Shown here: piece by piece, positions 1 to 11,400 of the stretch
Layout of the letters: every line of letters begins with the position of its first letter
How positions within the stretch are numbered: position 1 is the first letter of the stretch
Assembly: GCF_008831285.2 (NCBI RefSeq)
Contig: NC_045140.1
Location: 3,265,528-3,329,527 of the forward strand
Direction: 5' to 3'
From: Nymphaea colorata
Lineage: Eukaryota > Streptophyta > Magnoliopsida > Nymphaeales > Nymphaeaceae
Length of the DNA stretch: 64,000 nt
The notes under the pieces: model-generated
The model's database searches: none
What the model saw: only the letters and a program-made list of their open reading frames with translations
Told to the model about the DNA's origin: nothing
Made by a program: the position numbers and the translations under genes

Positions 1-106
1 AGGAGTCGTCTTATAGTGAAATCACAACTGTAAAACCCACAAAGTATCTATACAGCCCAATGTGCAATATGCAACAACATACAGTAAGATAGGAAGGTTG
101 GAAGTC

Positions 107-2489
107 TCATAATTGCTGGTCGAGCATGGGGTCTTTAGATGTTTCAGCGGCCAAATAACCAGCAACAGCTCCAGCAAGACCAGAAACCCAATTGTTTAAC
201 CATGAAGCATTGCGCATCAGTAAACCAGTTTGAGGATGCACATTAGCTTCTAAAGTGCTCCTACGTTCCTCCTCCAACAGATGGTCTACCCATCTCTTTG
301 CCATGTACCTCTTGACGGCTTCAACACCTTGGGCAACAACTTCCATCGGTGGAATAACCAAGGGATTTTGGTCCAGGTTAAGCTTAACCACATTCTCCAG
401 CCTACCAAATGATTCAGGTAGAACATGGATCTGATTGTTGCTAATATCAAGTTCTTTGAGATTTGTTAGATCCCCAATCGTCTGAGGAAGCTCTGTTAGG
501 TCACTGAAGTTGCTGCTCAGGTTCAGAACCTCAAGATTTGCTAGTCTTCCAATTGAAAGGGGCAGACCATGAAGCTCATTGAAATGGGCATCCAACTGCC
601 TCAAAGACTTCATTTCACAGATTGAAGAAGGCAGAGAACGTATCTTATTGAGATGTACCAGAAACTTTTGCAAATTCACCAATTCATATCCAATACTTGT
701 CGGTAAATAAGTAAGCTCATTGAAGCTTGCATCCAATGCAACCAATGACCTGCTTCAGAAGTGTTCCATAAACAACCAGAAGACTCCACGGTTTAGAGTA
801 CAAACAAAACAAGAAGTCAGCATTTCTACCTGCAGTATGAGATGCTATCGGGTAGTGCTTTTAGCTTGTTCCCAGAAACATCCAGTATTTTCAAATTAAG
901 CAACAGTCCAATTGAGTCTGGCAATGACAAGAGAAGATTGGAAGAAAGATATAATTCCTGCAAAATTTGCAGCCTTGCTAGAGAATCAGGAATGGCCTGT
1001 TGCACAAAAGTGTGAAAAAGAGAAAAGAAAGGTTAATACCTAAATACCCAAGAGCACCTTAAGGTGGGAAGAAAAATGATACATATTAGAAACGACCAAC
1101 GAAGCAAGTAGGTAACAGAGAGATAAGACCTGCAAAAAGCACGAAATTATGTAGATGTACTAGTTTTTAGGTGCCAAATGTAGAATTTCGTTTGTTTTTT
1201 AGGTCTCCCTCGAAGTAAAGTAGTTATTAAGATTCTATTTCTCAACTCAAGATCAAGGAACTGCGAAAAGAATTAATCAACTTAAGTTTCAAACTTGTAA
1301 AAAATCCTGCCATGTGGAGATCTAAGAAAACCTTGACAATGATATTTTTTAGCATGTCGGCCAACTGAAATGGAAATGAAGGAGAAGAAATTTCATTAAC
1401 AGTTATAATTTAGTGATCTTGACAAAGGAATGATCCATTACAAGGACAATTTAAAGAAAAAACAAGGTGACAAATGAAGGAGGCCAAATTCCATAAGCTG
1501 ATAATTTTGGTCACAAGAATTTTTCATAAGAAGATGAGCGAAAACCATATGCACAAAAGTAGACGAGAACAGGGTAGACCAAGAACCTGGGCTGCCAATA
1601 TCTCTTAATCCTGAAAACAGCACTGAAGGAAAGGAATCAAACCTCAAGCTGATTACTCGACAGGTTAAGCACGACTAAGCTATGAAGCCCCCCGAACGCC
1701 TCGGGAAGATACCTCAGCATACGCCCTGAAAGAACCACCTGTTCCACGTTCCTCTCCGACGCTTCTCGCAGGATATTCACGACCTCCTCGTTGATGTCGT
1801 CGCTAACAGGTAAGAACTCCGAACTTGCCGCCTCAGTAGCGTAAAGATTTTCTAGCTTTTCCTCGGCCTCCCTCAAGAGCATTGTATACACCTCGTGCAT
1901 ATCTTCCAACTGAACCACCGCGCGGAACGGCAGTTTCTCCTTATCGGCTTCCTGCCTGCACTCGTTCTCCTTCTCTGCCTTCAAATCCAGTTTCCAAAGG
2001 CAACAACAGAGGGAAAACCGATTAGCAAGACCCAAAGCTCATGACCGGAGCAGAAGCACGAAGATATTCAAGCACGAACATGAATTAGAAGAACCCAACC
2101 TGGCGAGACCGCCATTGAAGACGGTCGATTTCGTTGGGGCGGGAGGCCAAGACTATCTCCTCAAGCGTCTTCGAGAGCCGAGAGTCGATCTCCCTGATCC
2201 TGCTTCGGGCGAACTCCACCGCCTCGTGGTCGGGCCTCTCGCCCAGGCCCTCAAGCACGGATCTCGCCTGAGCGACGTCCGCCACAGCACGCCTGATGGA
2301 GTCCGACGCCTCTCGGCTAGTCGACGCCGCCACCACCGCCGCCTCCCCTGCCTCGTCCGCCAGCGGTCCTCCATATCCGTCCACTTCTTTCGGGCTCCAG
2401 ATGTCGACGCGGGAAGAAAGGGGCTCGTCGATGGTCGAGTTCTCGTTAATCTTGGGAAGATTCGAATGATGATGATAATCTCGAGGCAT
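107..2489 (-). CDS. Plant intracellular Ras-group-related LRR protein (PIRL), four exons
   Basis: Exons read on the minus strand are 2489-2100, 1978-1643, 996-830 and 749-107. All have GT/AG borders and compatible phases, giving about 511 aa. The N-terminal ~160 residues are charged and partly helical. From about residue 215 to 440 there are roughly ten leucine-rich repeats (for example [42 protein letters not shown]). A conserved tail follows with NPLVIPP and [13 protein letters not shown], typical of the PIRL family related to animal SHOC2/Ras-group LRR proteins. In Arabidopsis PIRL1 and PIRL9 act in pollen development; the same role here is inference. I chose the ATG at 2489 over an in-frame ATG at 2558 because the interval encodes a low-complexity SLSLSL stretch from a CT run that looks like 5' leader. 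Length fits Arabidopsis PIRL9 (about 500 aa). The gene looks intact and stands alone. Confidence 0.9.
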
Positions 2490-2720
2490 GGCGTCTTCCT
2501 CCGTGAGAGAGAGAGAGAGAGAGATTTCTTCACTGGCAGTGTAGAGTGGGAGCGACAAAGACGAAGCACAGGGGCTTACGTTTCCGTTCTTTCCTCCTCG
2601 ACCATATCGTCCCTCCGTCGTTCCAGTTTCTTCGATTCTTTATTAGTTGATGGGTTCGGTAATTACTGGCTTCAAGACTGTTTGCAGAATCAGTCCCTAG
2701 CTTTTCTATGATTTATAAAA
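2490..2720 (-). promoter_or_regulatory. 5' leader and proximal promoter of the PIRL gene
   Basis: The sequence just upstream of the PIRL start is GC-richer than the spacer beyond it. It carries a GA/CT dinucleotide run at about 2507-2524, a common feature of plant 5' leaders. No clear TATA box could be assigned. The opposite-strand open frame across this region is a shadow of exon 1. Confidence 0.4.
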
Positions 2721-3213
2721 ACAGCCAGCAATTTTTTAGTGGAAAGTGGAAACTGCTGTCTGTGCGAAAAATCGTGTAAATATGAACTCCACGATCACAA
2801 AACTTAGTTATGTATTTTCCCATTTTTTAAATTACATTTTATAAAAAACTAAAAATAGTGGTTCATTTTTTGTACGCGTAGATTTTTAAGTGCACGCGAA
2901 ATGCGGTGGTTCTGTCGTTTTCTTACAATCTAGAAGACAGAGAACATGTCATATGATTATTTTTGCGAAAGCGACCGTGGATATGTAATTTATAATTATA
3001 TTATACGATTTCCAAGCATGGTGATACGTCTTTTCGTAATATAATTCATACACAGCACCATTTCCGTATAAGTTCATTTAAGCGGTCACCATGGCCCCGT
3101 CCATTTCACGCCATCACTCTCTCCTGTTAATTTTGCTGTTACTTTGTTAATTTCATCTGGGTAATCTAGTGACGTCTTGTCCCTACATTTTGTTTTTATT
3201 GCTTGTGGCATTA
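2721..3213. other. Spacer without a recognisable gene
   Basis: AT-rich DNA with no convincing coding potential on either strand and no repeat that I recognise. Confidence 0.5.
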
Positions 3214-3525
3214 GTGCTGTACATAAGTCAAGTCGAGCTCGAGTTGGGTCAGCTCAAGTTTGAATTAAAAAACTCGAACTCAAAATAAAAGTCGAGTTTC
3301 ATAGAGCTCTACTCAACAATTCAGTGTCAAACAGCTCAAACTCCACTCATTTAACTCGTTTGTATTAAACATGCATCGTTTCTTTTCACTAGTTTCACTC
3401 TTTAACTCGATGAACTCGTTTGGTTACTACTCGTCTAATTAATTTTTCATTACAATTCGACATTCATCATATAACCGAGAGATGAATCAAATTTAAACGA
3501 GTTCTTGAGCTCGATTCGTAATAAG
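3214..3525 (-). repeat. Dispersed TCGAGCTCGAG-type repeat, copy 1
   Basis: Composed of iterated words such as AAGTCGAGCTCGAG, AACTCGAACTC and TTTAACTCGTTT. It matches the reverse complement of the copy at 7318-7655 over its middle part (compare the words around ATAATGAATGTTGAATTATAA at 7422-7442 with 3445-3475 read on the other strand). It is therefore a defined dispersed element rather than simple sequence. No coding capacity and no clear target duplication. Probably a non-autonomous transposon. Confidence 0.6.
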
Positions 3526-4104
3526 CATTTGAAAAAGAGTTTATTAAATATTAATTCGAGGTAGATACACCGGTATGAATTTGAAGCGGTCCTGTCGCAT
3601 TTTCTAGTTGTAAAATCAGTTTCAATGATTTAGTCAATAGAAAATATGCGGTCGTGGGTTCGTTGTCAGTCAGGTCACCCTGACTCGAATCACTGTCTTG
3701 TTCGCGAACCCAAACACAAGCAATGCTGCCGCGATGAGAACGACGTTACGACGCTGACCACATCAGGTGGCGTGTAGGTTCATCGAATGGACTCATCGGC
3801 CCTCATCCTTGCTCCGGATAACGAACAACCACGGACCCCCTCGATTCCAAACTAAGTTTTTACAATTTTCTAATGTTCAGAGATGCATTTTCTTTGGCCG
3901 GACGCAAGTAGGTTGGATTAAATGCTAACCGGACCCAGTTGCATTATTTATGGGTGACCAACACGTTGCCTTTCGGGTCTTGAGTTGTGTCGGAACTAAG
4001 GTGGGTAGTGAACTGTCTTGATCTCGACTAAGCACACCCAGCCTTTAATGGCTCAAGAAAGTAGCACCCATAGACCCACTTTCATTTGTTTAAAGAAATT
4101 AACA

Positions 4105-4108
<4 letters not shown>

Positions 4109-4150
<42 letters not shown>
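4109..4150. repeat. (AT)n microsatellite
   Basis: Uninterrupted alternating AT run of about 42 bp. Confidence 0.95.
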
Positions 4151-4156
<6 letters not shown>

Positions 4157-4665
4157 GTAGTGACATTCTAAAAAAAATTTAAGCTGGACCACACATTAGT
4201 CTTTGTTGTTGTGAATGTTTCTTCTTATTTTTTTCTCTTTGTAGGTCTAGTGGGAGATGATCATGCCCACCGCTCAAGTGGTGAGAGCTGAAGCTGCTCT
4301 TTTCTCATAGTCTTTAGGATCGAAGGCTACACTATGGTACCTGAACGAGAGATGATACACCTGCCAACTAGAGTGTCACGTGCTTCATTGTTTGCAGTAT
4401 AAAAGAATAGTTTCCACGAGAATCGAACTGGCGATGTGGTGATTGTCACATTGTCCCCATCACTAGCTATGTTACACTTATTCAAACAAAATTTTATCAT
4501 ACTCAATGTATATGCACTATGGGTATATTGCTAAAAACACGCAGGTACCTAAGTAGTGGTATTTTGAGTTGTAACTTGGATATCTTTCCGCTCGATTTCT
4601 TTGGCAAGATAATGAACAATTCAAGCATAAGATGGGCAGCCTTAAGAGGGTTCGTATGGCACACT

Positions 4666-4855
4666 CAGGGGCAGAGCCAAGGGGGGGTCGTATGGGCCCT
4701 GGCCTACCTCAATTTTTTTTTTAGATTTACATGTAAATTTTACAAAATTTTACTTGTTCTATATAAAAATTTTAAAAAATGATATTTCAGCTCCAATCAA
4801 AATTTAGAAACTTTAATTTAACCTCCCTCACAAAAAAATTTTGACTCCGTCCCTA
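4666..4855. mobile_element. Small hAT-like MITE, CAGGGGC..GAGCC termini
   Basis: Begins CAGGGGCAGAGCC and ends with a degenerate complement, GACTCCGTCCCTA. AT-rich filler lies between. The flanking 8-mers GGCACACT and AACACAGT match at only 5 of 8 positions, so the target duplication is weak here. It belongs to the same family as the better-preserved copy at 60587-60767. Confidence 0.6.
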
Positions 4856-7317
4856 AACACAGTCAGATTATTTGACAAGCAGTCATATATCTGTTAGATG
4901 TGTCTTTTGTGCGAAGAAAGCATTGTCTTCATTTTGATTGCTGGGTGAGGGAATAAGTCATTCTTTTACTCAAGTGCAATTTTCCCATGTAGGAAGAATG
5001 ACAAAAACGAATAGTTAAAATTGCGATTTTCTCATTTCTAGACGCATTTATAAAATTTGAAATATTTATACTTTCCGTACTTGTAAATTATAATCATAGA
5101 ATTCATTACATATTTGCACTTTGTATTTGTCTTACCATTTGTCATAATAGTTAGCTGGTTTCTTCCATTTCTTTCTAAAACTTCATCAATTTTCATCATT
5201 TTTTTTAACTCTAGTTTTTGTTTCCACAAGATTTATAAAGTGCCAGTTTATGAACATACTTTTTTCTATCAGTAGGAGATCTAGCAACATTAGATAGCTA
5301 GTTTGACATAGCGTAGGAAAAACCTTTTCGTTAATTATCTTTCAGCCATTTGTTTAATTTACCTTTAATTGTTCTTCCAAGAACAGGCAAACATGTGGCT
5401 AGTAACATGAAGCAAGTGTTGCTCCAAATATCTCCACTCAATAAATTTGCTTAAATGGCTACAGGGAACTGCAATAGATGTACATCTAATTCATGAATTA
5501 ATGTTCCGAGCACCTTATATAGATTATGGTGAAGAAGGTCTGATGTCATGCCTATAGCAAGAAAATATCAACTGCTTTTTTGTTCATAAATGTATACTAA
5601 AAGTGTGACAACATTGAACAGCTAATAATCATGATTCTTTAATGTGAACATCTTGCTTAACAAATAACATTGGATTGTGGCCAAGACAATTTTGGTTGCA
5701 AGTGTTTATAAAAAAATCGACATCTTTGCACATTTTGCATATTCAGATCATCGACAAGGTCCTGTTCTTAGTTGTCATCTACTGCCAAAATCTCAATATA
5801 GAAGACAAAAGGATTGATAGGAGGAAGATAGAAGGGAGACCCACTAAATGTACAAAATAATTGCATTTATATCTTCATCAATAAAGTGTTTTTTTTTTAA
5901 TAACTATTGAAGTTTCAGGTGAGCAAGAGATTAACACTAGTGCATATAAAAGAAGTCCGAATGCCCCCCCCCATTTCCCTACCTGTGGGGTTCCTGAGTT
6001 GTGTATGACAATATTGTAGTACTAGAATCTATTGCATAAGATGTAAAGGTATAACACCCACATAAAACAAATTAGAGACCTACTTTTTGCAAGGCATTAG
6101 CCCGACCAGTTACGCTGTGCTCGTTGAGACAATAATTATTGAAGTTGTAAAAAAGAAAAATAAACTTGAGAACCAATTAAAGGTGTGGAAAAAACTTGGC
6201 CAACAATATCTACAAAGGAACAGATTGGATCCAAAATACAATCCGGATGATTCCAAATTATATCTCATTACATTAATTAAAGCTTAGAGGAGGTAAAATT
6301 CCCCTGGAGAAAGTCAAGATAAAAGCAAAGGGGGACAAACTATGGAATTTGAAACTTGCAGCATACACAGTTAAATATAGTTTTGATAAAAACAGATCTT
6401 AAGATCCCTAATTATTTGAACATGGTTGATGGTAGAGACATAAAATGGTCCTAAGAATTGATACTGGGGCTGAATTAAAAGAAGAAAATGAACATATCAA
6501 GTTAAACTAATGTTAGCATCAAATTCCCTTCCTCATTAACTTTCATGAACTAACACTTGGCAATGAGTAAGGGCATATGGGTGAACATGCAAAAAGGGCG
6601 ACTTTGGAGGTAGTTTGGCAACAATAACATATTGTTACTGTCTCATGAATATATAAAAAGAAAAAACGGAACAGATTCATGCAACACTAGTTATGGTGCT
6701 ATACGAATCTGCCCTATTTTTTGGGGTGGATTCATGCAACAGTAACTGATTATTACTATTGCCAAGCAGACTCTTGGTATCCTTTGATCAAGATATTTTT
6801 CAGGTGAACAAGAGGTTAAAAACACACAGTTTGGAAATGAGGCCGGAAGGCCCCATTCATCCCGCCAATGGCGGAAATATACATATTTAGCTTAAGGGCA
6901 TTCACTATATATTTGAAGGGCATTTTATATTTGAATATGCAAAACTTTGAGTCTAACCAACAAATAAATAACGGATTTTTATTAGGTTGTGTGGGCAGTT
7001 GGCCACACATTCCCACAGCTGACTCTACCGCTGGTTCCCGCATACAAAACAGGTGACCTGGACCTACCCATAGAACAGGGGGCCTGGACCTTGCATGACC
7101 TTCTTCTACACAACATAGTCTAGATCAAGGATAACTTGAAACTTTCGGAATTTAACTTGCCAAGCTGTTGCTGTTTCTGCCTATGCCATGAAGAAGTCAT
7201 GCATGTTTTCTGAGAATTTTGATAGCACATGAGCTACTCCAAGTCCATGTCCCAAACCGGATTTCCGCCATCAGTGATCTAATTCTTGGCCTTGACAAAG
7301 TGAGGCTTTCAAAAGGT
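4856..7317. other. Spacer; one degenerate MITE at about 6611-6770
   Basis: AT-rich spacer without a supportable gene. At 6611-6770 the words TAGTTTGGCAACAATAAC and TTACTATTGCCAAGC form imperfect inverted ends around internal copies of GATTCATGCAAC. This places the segment in the dispersed 'AGATTCATGAAACAC' MITE family seen again at 8260-8419 and 62949-63109. A poly-C run lies near 5963-5972. Short open frames here show no family resemblance. Confidence 0.45.
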
Positions 7318-7655
7318 TGTTCGACTTTTTTATAAACAAGTTAAGCTCGAGTTTAAATGTATGATCAAAATGTTAAACAAGTCGAATTCGAGTTATAAGA
7401 ACTCGACTTGGCTCGACTACATAATGAATGTTGAATTATAAGAAGGGAGTAGTTAAATGAGTAACAACTAAATGATTTAATCGAGTTAAAAAAGTTAAAT
7501 GAACGATACATTAATAACAGAAATGAGTTAAACAAGTCGAATTTGAGTTCAACATTGTACCGTTGAGTCAAGCTCGAGTTTTCTGAATTGAGTCAAGCCA
7601 AGCGAAGCATGAGCTATCTCAGCTCGAGCTCGGCTTGTGTGCAGACCTACCTAAC
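7318..7655 (+). repeat. Dispersed TCGAGCTCGAG-type repeat, copy 2
   Basis: Opposite orientation to the copy at 3214-3525. It carries the same order of words: AACAAGTCGAATTCGAG, a TGAATGTTGAATTATAAG core, then GTCAAGCTCGAG and a GAGCTCGGCTTGTGTGCAG end. Non-coding. Confidence 0.6.
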
Positions 7656-8259
7656 ACCGGACAGTGGGTTGGGGACCGAAATGACCAAAAAATTATTGCC
7701 ATTAAAATAATGGCAGGCCCCAGACGGGCAAATGTGGAATGGAAAACTACCTCTATACAATGACAAAAATGCCCTTATTGTTGAACCATGGGAAGACGGC
7801 TTCTCGTGTCAACTACATAACAAGGGAAATGTGAGCGTAGGATGGCCACAGCATTTTGGCTTACTCATCATTAAAATTTTACTTATATTGACATAAATCT
7901 TCCTGTTGGCGTTTTAAATTAATTTTGAGAGTTAAAACTTTGAAGAGCAAGATAGTGAATTAAAAAAAAAAATGTTTCCCTCAGCAATAAATTAAAACCA
8001 TGCCATGAAATTGGAAAACGTGACACTTTTTTTCTTGTCATTAATTAGATGGAAAAGGACCAATCTAATTAGATGGATAAAAGCATTACCCCATTAGGTT
8101 TTCTATACATACTTATTTATTTGTATTTATTTCCCCCCAAGTGACTATGACCTAGTACCTACTGCTTTTATGATGGTGCCCTGTACCTTTGTTGATGTTC
8201 AAATATAGCTAATAAAAGCGTAACCGGCCGGTTGACGACTGGTTACTGGTGCAACTTAA

Positions 8260-8419
8260 GGGGCTGTTTAGCATTAGGAACAACATATAAGTGTTTTATG
8301 AATCTATTCCAAAATTGGGTAGATTCATGAAATACTCGTTTGTGTGTTTCATGAATCTACCCCAATTTTAGGGTAGGTTCATGAAACACTCACACGGTAT
8401 TCTAACTGCAAACAAACCC
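8260..8419. mobile_element. Tourist/PIF-Harbinger-like MITE with TAA target duplication
   Basis: A 160-bp element that starts GGGGCTGTTTA and ends CAAACAAACCC. It is flanked on both sides by TAA (8257-8259 and 8420-8422). Its interior is a near-palindrome built from AGATTCATGAAA and its complement, so the transcript would fold into one hairpin. A 3-bp TAA/TTA target site and GGG..GTTTG ends are typical of PIF/Harbinger MITEs. Superfamily assignment is inference from termini only. Confidence 0.8.
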
Positions 8420-11400
8420 TAATTAACCATCGTATCGACCACATAAAATGGTCGCAGTATTGCAACATAGCTAGCTTAGCTAGCCTTCCAGCTAAATCAC
8501 ACACATAGAAGATAGAGATTCATAGGAATATGTTGTGGCTTAGATTTGAAGAAAGATTTAACTCTACTTAGTTAGAAGCTAGTGATCAGCATATTATTCA
8601 TTAATATAGTATTTACCTCCAGCATAGTGTTTGAACTGTATCTGATACAGACATGAGAGATATATTAATGACATTTACATGTATTGAGGAGATCCCTCTA
8701 GCACTTATGCTAATAGGCACACATGTTATTTGCCTTGAATATCTGAATACAGTCAACTTCAAACCGACCAGTAAATGTGTGATTAGGTTGGTTAACACCA
8801 ACACATAACACAATTGAATGAATGATTTAGATCTTTATTGTACTCATTTTCTATAATCTCCTCCCTTCTCCTACTGTCTTAAAGAGTAATTAGGACTAAT
8901 CCCTTTGCTTTTGCAATTATGGTCAAGAGAAAAAGGATTAGTCCTACATGTGAGAAGAAAACAAAACGATTAGTTGGAGGAATCCATTTCTAAAATCCAT
9001 GATTTCTCCATTGTCATCAATAGTCGTTGAAACCCCATCTGGGCCACGGCTTTTGAACAATAAGTTACAAAGAGAAAGCAAGAAGAATTTTGATCTTTTC
9101 ATAAAAAAATTGTATTTTGAAATGCTTTTCAAGGCAGCCCAAGTGGGGACTCCAATGGATGGATCTGGTGGACTGCAGCACCTATCTTATTGGAATCCCG
9201 CGGTTCTCTACTTATGTATTGAATTTTCTTATAAAAATTTTTAGTTGTACCATCTTTTGGCCCTTCTAGAGCTAGTCAAACCAGGTCTTTTCTAATGCCA
9301 GAACCTTTGTGCAACATACAGCACCCAACCATCTTTATCGGGACCTTTTGATATAATATGATGAATGATTAAGAGAAAAACAAGGAGGAGATGGTGATGA
9401 GTATTTTAATTATTTAATATTACTTTACACATTTTTCTCATTGTTTTTATCTTAAGCATCCATATGTTTCAGATGAATGACCTTGGTTTGACAACAGGGT
9501 GACATATATATGTGTATGTGTGTGAGAGAGAGCGAGAGAGAAACCTTGACTGTGGCTATGTCAATCCAAAAGTCACCATAAAGCAGCATTTATCTAGCAG
9601 GTAGTTTGTCTTGTTTCTTGTTAACCAAATTAGTTTCATGTGAGAAGAAGGCAATCCAACTAGGAACTTATAAAACCTGTATTTCATCAAATACACAATC
9701 AGAAACATGATTAATTTGAATGTTATTATGCCTGGATCTTGATAATGGAGTGCAAATATGAATACAATTAGAGACTAGTTGGATTTAAACGCTATTGAAT
9801 TTGCCTGTTGAGCGATCTCTTTCTGTCTTTAATGGTTGTCTCTACTATTTGTGCTTGCCAAAGTTCTGCCGGCTGGCTTTTGGTTTTTACTTGTTTGCTT
9901 AGTTCTTATTAGCTGTATTGTGCTGTTTGTAGGCCTCTTGGTCTGATGCATGGCATCCCCTTTTATCTCTCTTTTATTTGTTTGCAGTAAAGGCAGAGAG
10001 CTGGAAAGCGACCCCGTCTTGCTGAATGGAAGATAATATTTCTGTCTTCGTCGATGAGGTTGTGTTTGGTAAGGCATGTCATTCAACCTAACTCACATAG
10101 GTATCGGTATGGTTTGGGTAATATATATATATACATATATATATATATAAATATATAATGAAAGCAACATTTAAATAAACATGTGATATAAATAAAAGCA
10201 TTACATGTTAATGAACAATAATTCTAAAAACAAAATGAAAACTGAGTTGGAAAAAGTTAAATAATGCAAAGTTAATTAGTTTGGATCAGTTCCAATGTAA
10301 AAAGTACCAAAGTGTATCTAAGTACCCACTTTGAGTATGGGTACGGCAACACGGATACGTGGACCTTATTGAAGTACCAATGTGACTTAACGGCAACACA
10401 ACTACATTGGCCAAATTGCAATCCAATGTGAGCTCAGCAAGTGAATTCTAGATATTTGAAGACTAATAGCCTTTGGATTCTTAAGCACAAAGATTACTTC
10501 TCTTAGACTTGGAAAAGTTGCATTTAGGGTTTTGAGGACATTAGCCATCTTCAAGTTTGGTGAGTTGGTAATGGTAATTGTACAAAAATATGTGTCGAGT
10601 CTATAGACAATTGGGGTTGGAATACTCCATTACTTGCTTAAGGCAGATAAGCTTCAACAGTCAGTTGTCACAGTTCTGAATAATAGAAAGTTTTTCCCTG
10701 GAAGTTATTATCTTCACAGCCTCTTTCTCACCTTCTTTCTTCTTTGTCTTCTCTGTACGATGGTGATGATAATCTTTATTGGGTTGATTTGGTTAGGCTA
10801 GGTTTTCCTTTTTGCACTACTTATTCATGGTATCGGCCTCTAGACCAACATCTTGATTGTTTGATTGAAGAATTATGATTTTTAATTGTTACTTACCTCA
10901 ATTGAAATGTATTTTTAGCTTAAACACGTTGTGATTCAGTCAGTTCCGAGGCAAGAGCTTGATGCTACGCCTCAGAGCATGGCGTGGCAACAATGGATTG
11001 TTTTGTGCACTACCCATGGGTTGTTTTTGGTGCCTTGGGGTGACATCCTCGTTATGTTTTAAATTGCATGTTGAAAAATGAAATAATCAGATGATTTGAG
11101 TGCTCAGGGAGGAGCAGCCACAACGTACAACACTATTTACCCTCTCGAGAAGACACCTAGTCCGTGAAGTTTTTATTGAAGAGATAAGGAAATGGAGGCA
11201 AAGCCTTTTTCAAACTTCTGAACCTTCAGGTATGCGAGAGCATGGCAAAGTTTTGACAGAAGCAGACCTCTGTTATCACATTTGCTTAGGTGTGACTTCA
11301 TAGATTTTCTATGCCCATTTAAAATGCAAGGCTCCCAGACCAAGTCCAATTAGCTTTCATAATTATTTCATGCTTTCCAGATATTTTAAGGACATGCAGC

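Noticed and set aside
2115-2711. 198-codon plus-strand open frame
   Set aside because: It is antisense to PIRL exon 1, which has better protein character; it ends in low-complexity Arg/Glu from the GA run.
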